This document shows, in pieces, positions 24,941 through 25,453 of a stretch of 25,453 bases of DNA. Made by a program: the position numbers and the translations under genes. A model generated the notes under the pieces. That model searched no databases. It saw nothing but the letters and a program-made list of their open reading frames with translations, and had not been told where the DNA came from. Origin of the DNA: DATEAX01 sp035288145 (GTDB lineage Bacteria > Patescibacteriota > UBA1384 > UBA12157 > JAENIV01); contig DATEAX010000035.1 in assembly GCA_035288145.1 (NCBI GenBank), positions 1-25,453 on the forward strand, given 5' to 3'. The stretch's first letter is position 1, and each line of letters begins with the position of its first letter.

Positions 24941-25453
24941 AAATACTTCAAATTTTTGGACTTGTTTTTTTAATTATTGGTCTTAGCCTTTTTTTGATTT
25001 GGCAAAGAAAATCCAAAGATAGTTCTCGAGCTATACTCACGGCCACACCTACGGCAACGACTTCACCCACCCCAAATGAGAAAAAGCTCTCGCTTGCGGA
25101 ACCCATTTTAGAATTTAAAACCCGCATCACCAAAAAACCTTTTGGCATTTACATTACCCCGGAGACCTCTCCTGTCCAGCCGGAGCGCTTTCGGGGATAT
25201 CATACCGGGGCGGATGTCGAGTACGAAGATATTGAGGCCGAGGTGCCGGTCTTTGCCTTAAGCGATGGCGAGGTCGTTTTCGCGCGCACGGTTTCCGGCT
25301 ACGGCGGGGTGGCGGTGATGAGCTTTCGCTGGCAGGACTTAAATTATCTTGCCCTTTACGGCCATCTCCGGCCGAGTTCATTGCCGGAGGTCGGCAGAGA
25401 AGTTACCCGGGGAGAACAAATCGGCGTTCTGGGTCGAGGCGGTACCGCCGAGA
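24937..25453 (+). CDS. M23 (LytM-like) metallopeptidase, 3' end outside window
   Basis: The frame is open from ATG 24937 to the window edge (172 residues). TM at about 4-22, a Thr/Pro linker (about 30-46), then the start of an M23 peptidase domain. His89 and Asp93 in YHTGADVE are two zinc ligands, and His143 in LYGHLRPS is the expected catalytic His. The usual HLHFE motif would lie beyond the window. These enzymes cut peptide cross-links in peptidoglycan or act as inactive division activators; the visible ligands suggest an active one. No ribosome-binding site precedes the ATG. The start overlaps the TGA of the relic described at 24878, so it was probably translated by coupling to an upstream gene. 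Confidence 0.85.
   Translation, partial: MKILQIFGLVFLIIGLSLFLIWQRKSKDSSRAILTATPTATTSPTPNEKKLSLAEPILEFKTRITKKPFGIYITPETSPVQPERFRGYHTGADVEYEDIEAEVPVFALSDGEVVFARTVSGYGGVAVMSFRWQDLNYLALYGHLRPSSLPEVGREVTRGEQIGVLGRGGTAE

Overview
This window looks like a chromosomal segment from a Patescibacteria (Candidate Phyla Radiation) genome, possibly a Microgenomates-type lineage. The grounds are indirect. Many single-pass surface proteins carry Ser/Pro/Thr-rich linkers before a C-terminal membrane anchor. Several housekeeping genes appear to be leaderless or to start at TTG. The tRNAs lack encoded CCA and a CCA-adding enzyme is nearby. A large protein carries a C-terminal domain I recognise mainly from this radiation. 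TGA is used as a normal stop, so the standard bacterial code applies. No taxonomic marker search was possible.

Region by region: 1-782 is the 3' part of a D12-type DNA adenine methylase broken by an in-frame stop. 850-4741 holds three surface or cell-wall proteins (FN3 protein, LPxTG protein, CAP/SCP protein) and an FtsB/DivIC-like division protein, with clear promoters, two intrinsic terminators and one strongly structured 5' leader. 4742-5075 has no gene but holds a 19-bp imperfect hairpin and a tRNA-like fossil. 5076-5224 is a tandem of initiator tRNA-fMet and a second CAT-anticodon tRNA, followed almost directly by ftsH, a cohesin-like surface protein and a GH-A-type glycosidase. 9893-13869 carries murJ, two membrane proteins and the CCA-adding enzyme; murJ and cca appear to have leaderless promoters.

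The most interesting region is 13954-16364. A 638-codon gene ends in a domain whose 3' end (15728-15793) matches a downstream non-genic repeat (16216-16281) over 66 gap-free bases. There are ten mismatches, and every one is at an adenine of the downstream copy. Six AAY (Asn) codons of that copy have become Asp, Tyr, Arg, Tyr, Asp and Ser in the gene. This is the adenine-specific signature of a diversity-generating retroelement (DGR). No reverse transcriptase lies in the window, so the element is acting in trans, is an orphan, or is decayed.

The rest is a VapBC-type toxin-antitoxin pair with a palindromic operator, overlapped by lepA (which contains a heptanucleotide tandem repeat), and then a second surface or exoenzyme block. 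That block holds a five-bladed-propeller protein, twin covarying hairpins, a small minus-strand membrane protein, a 1443-codon subtilase with FG-GAP repeats, and the start of an M23 peptidase cut by the window edge. A copy of the propeller gene's 3' tail sits just before the M23 gene, which suggests that the subtilase module was inserted between two genes that were once adjacent and translationally coupled.
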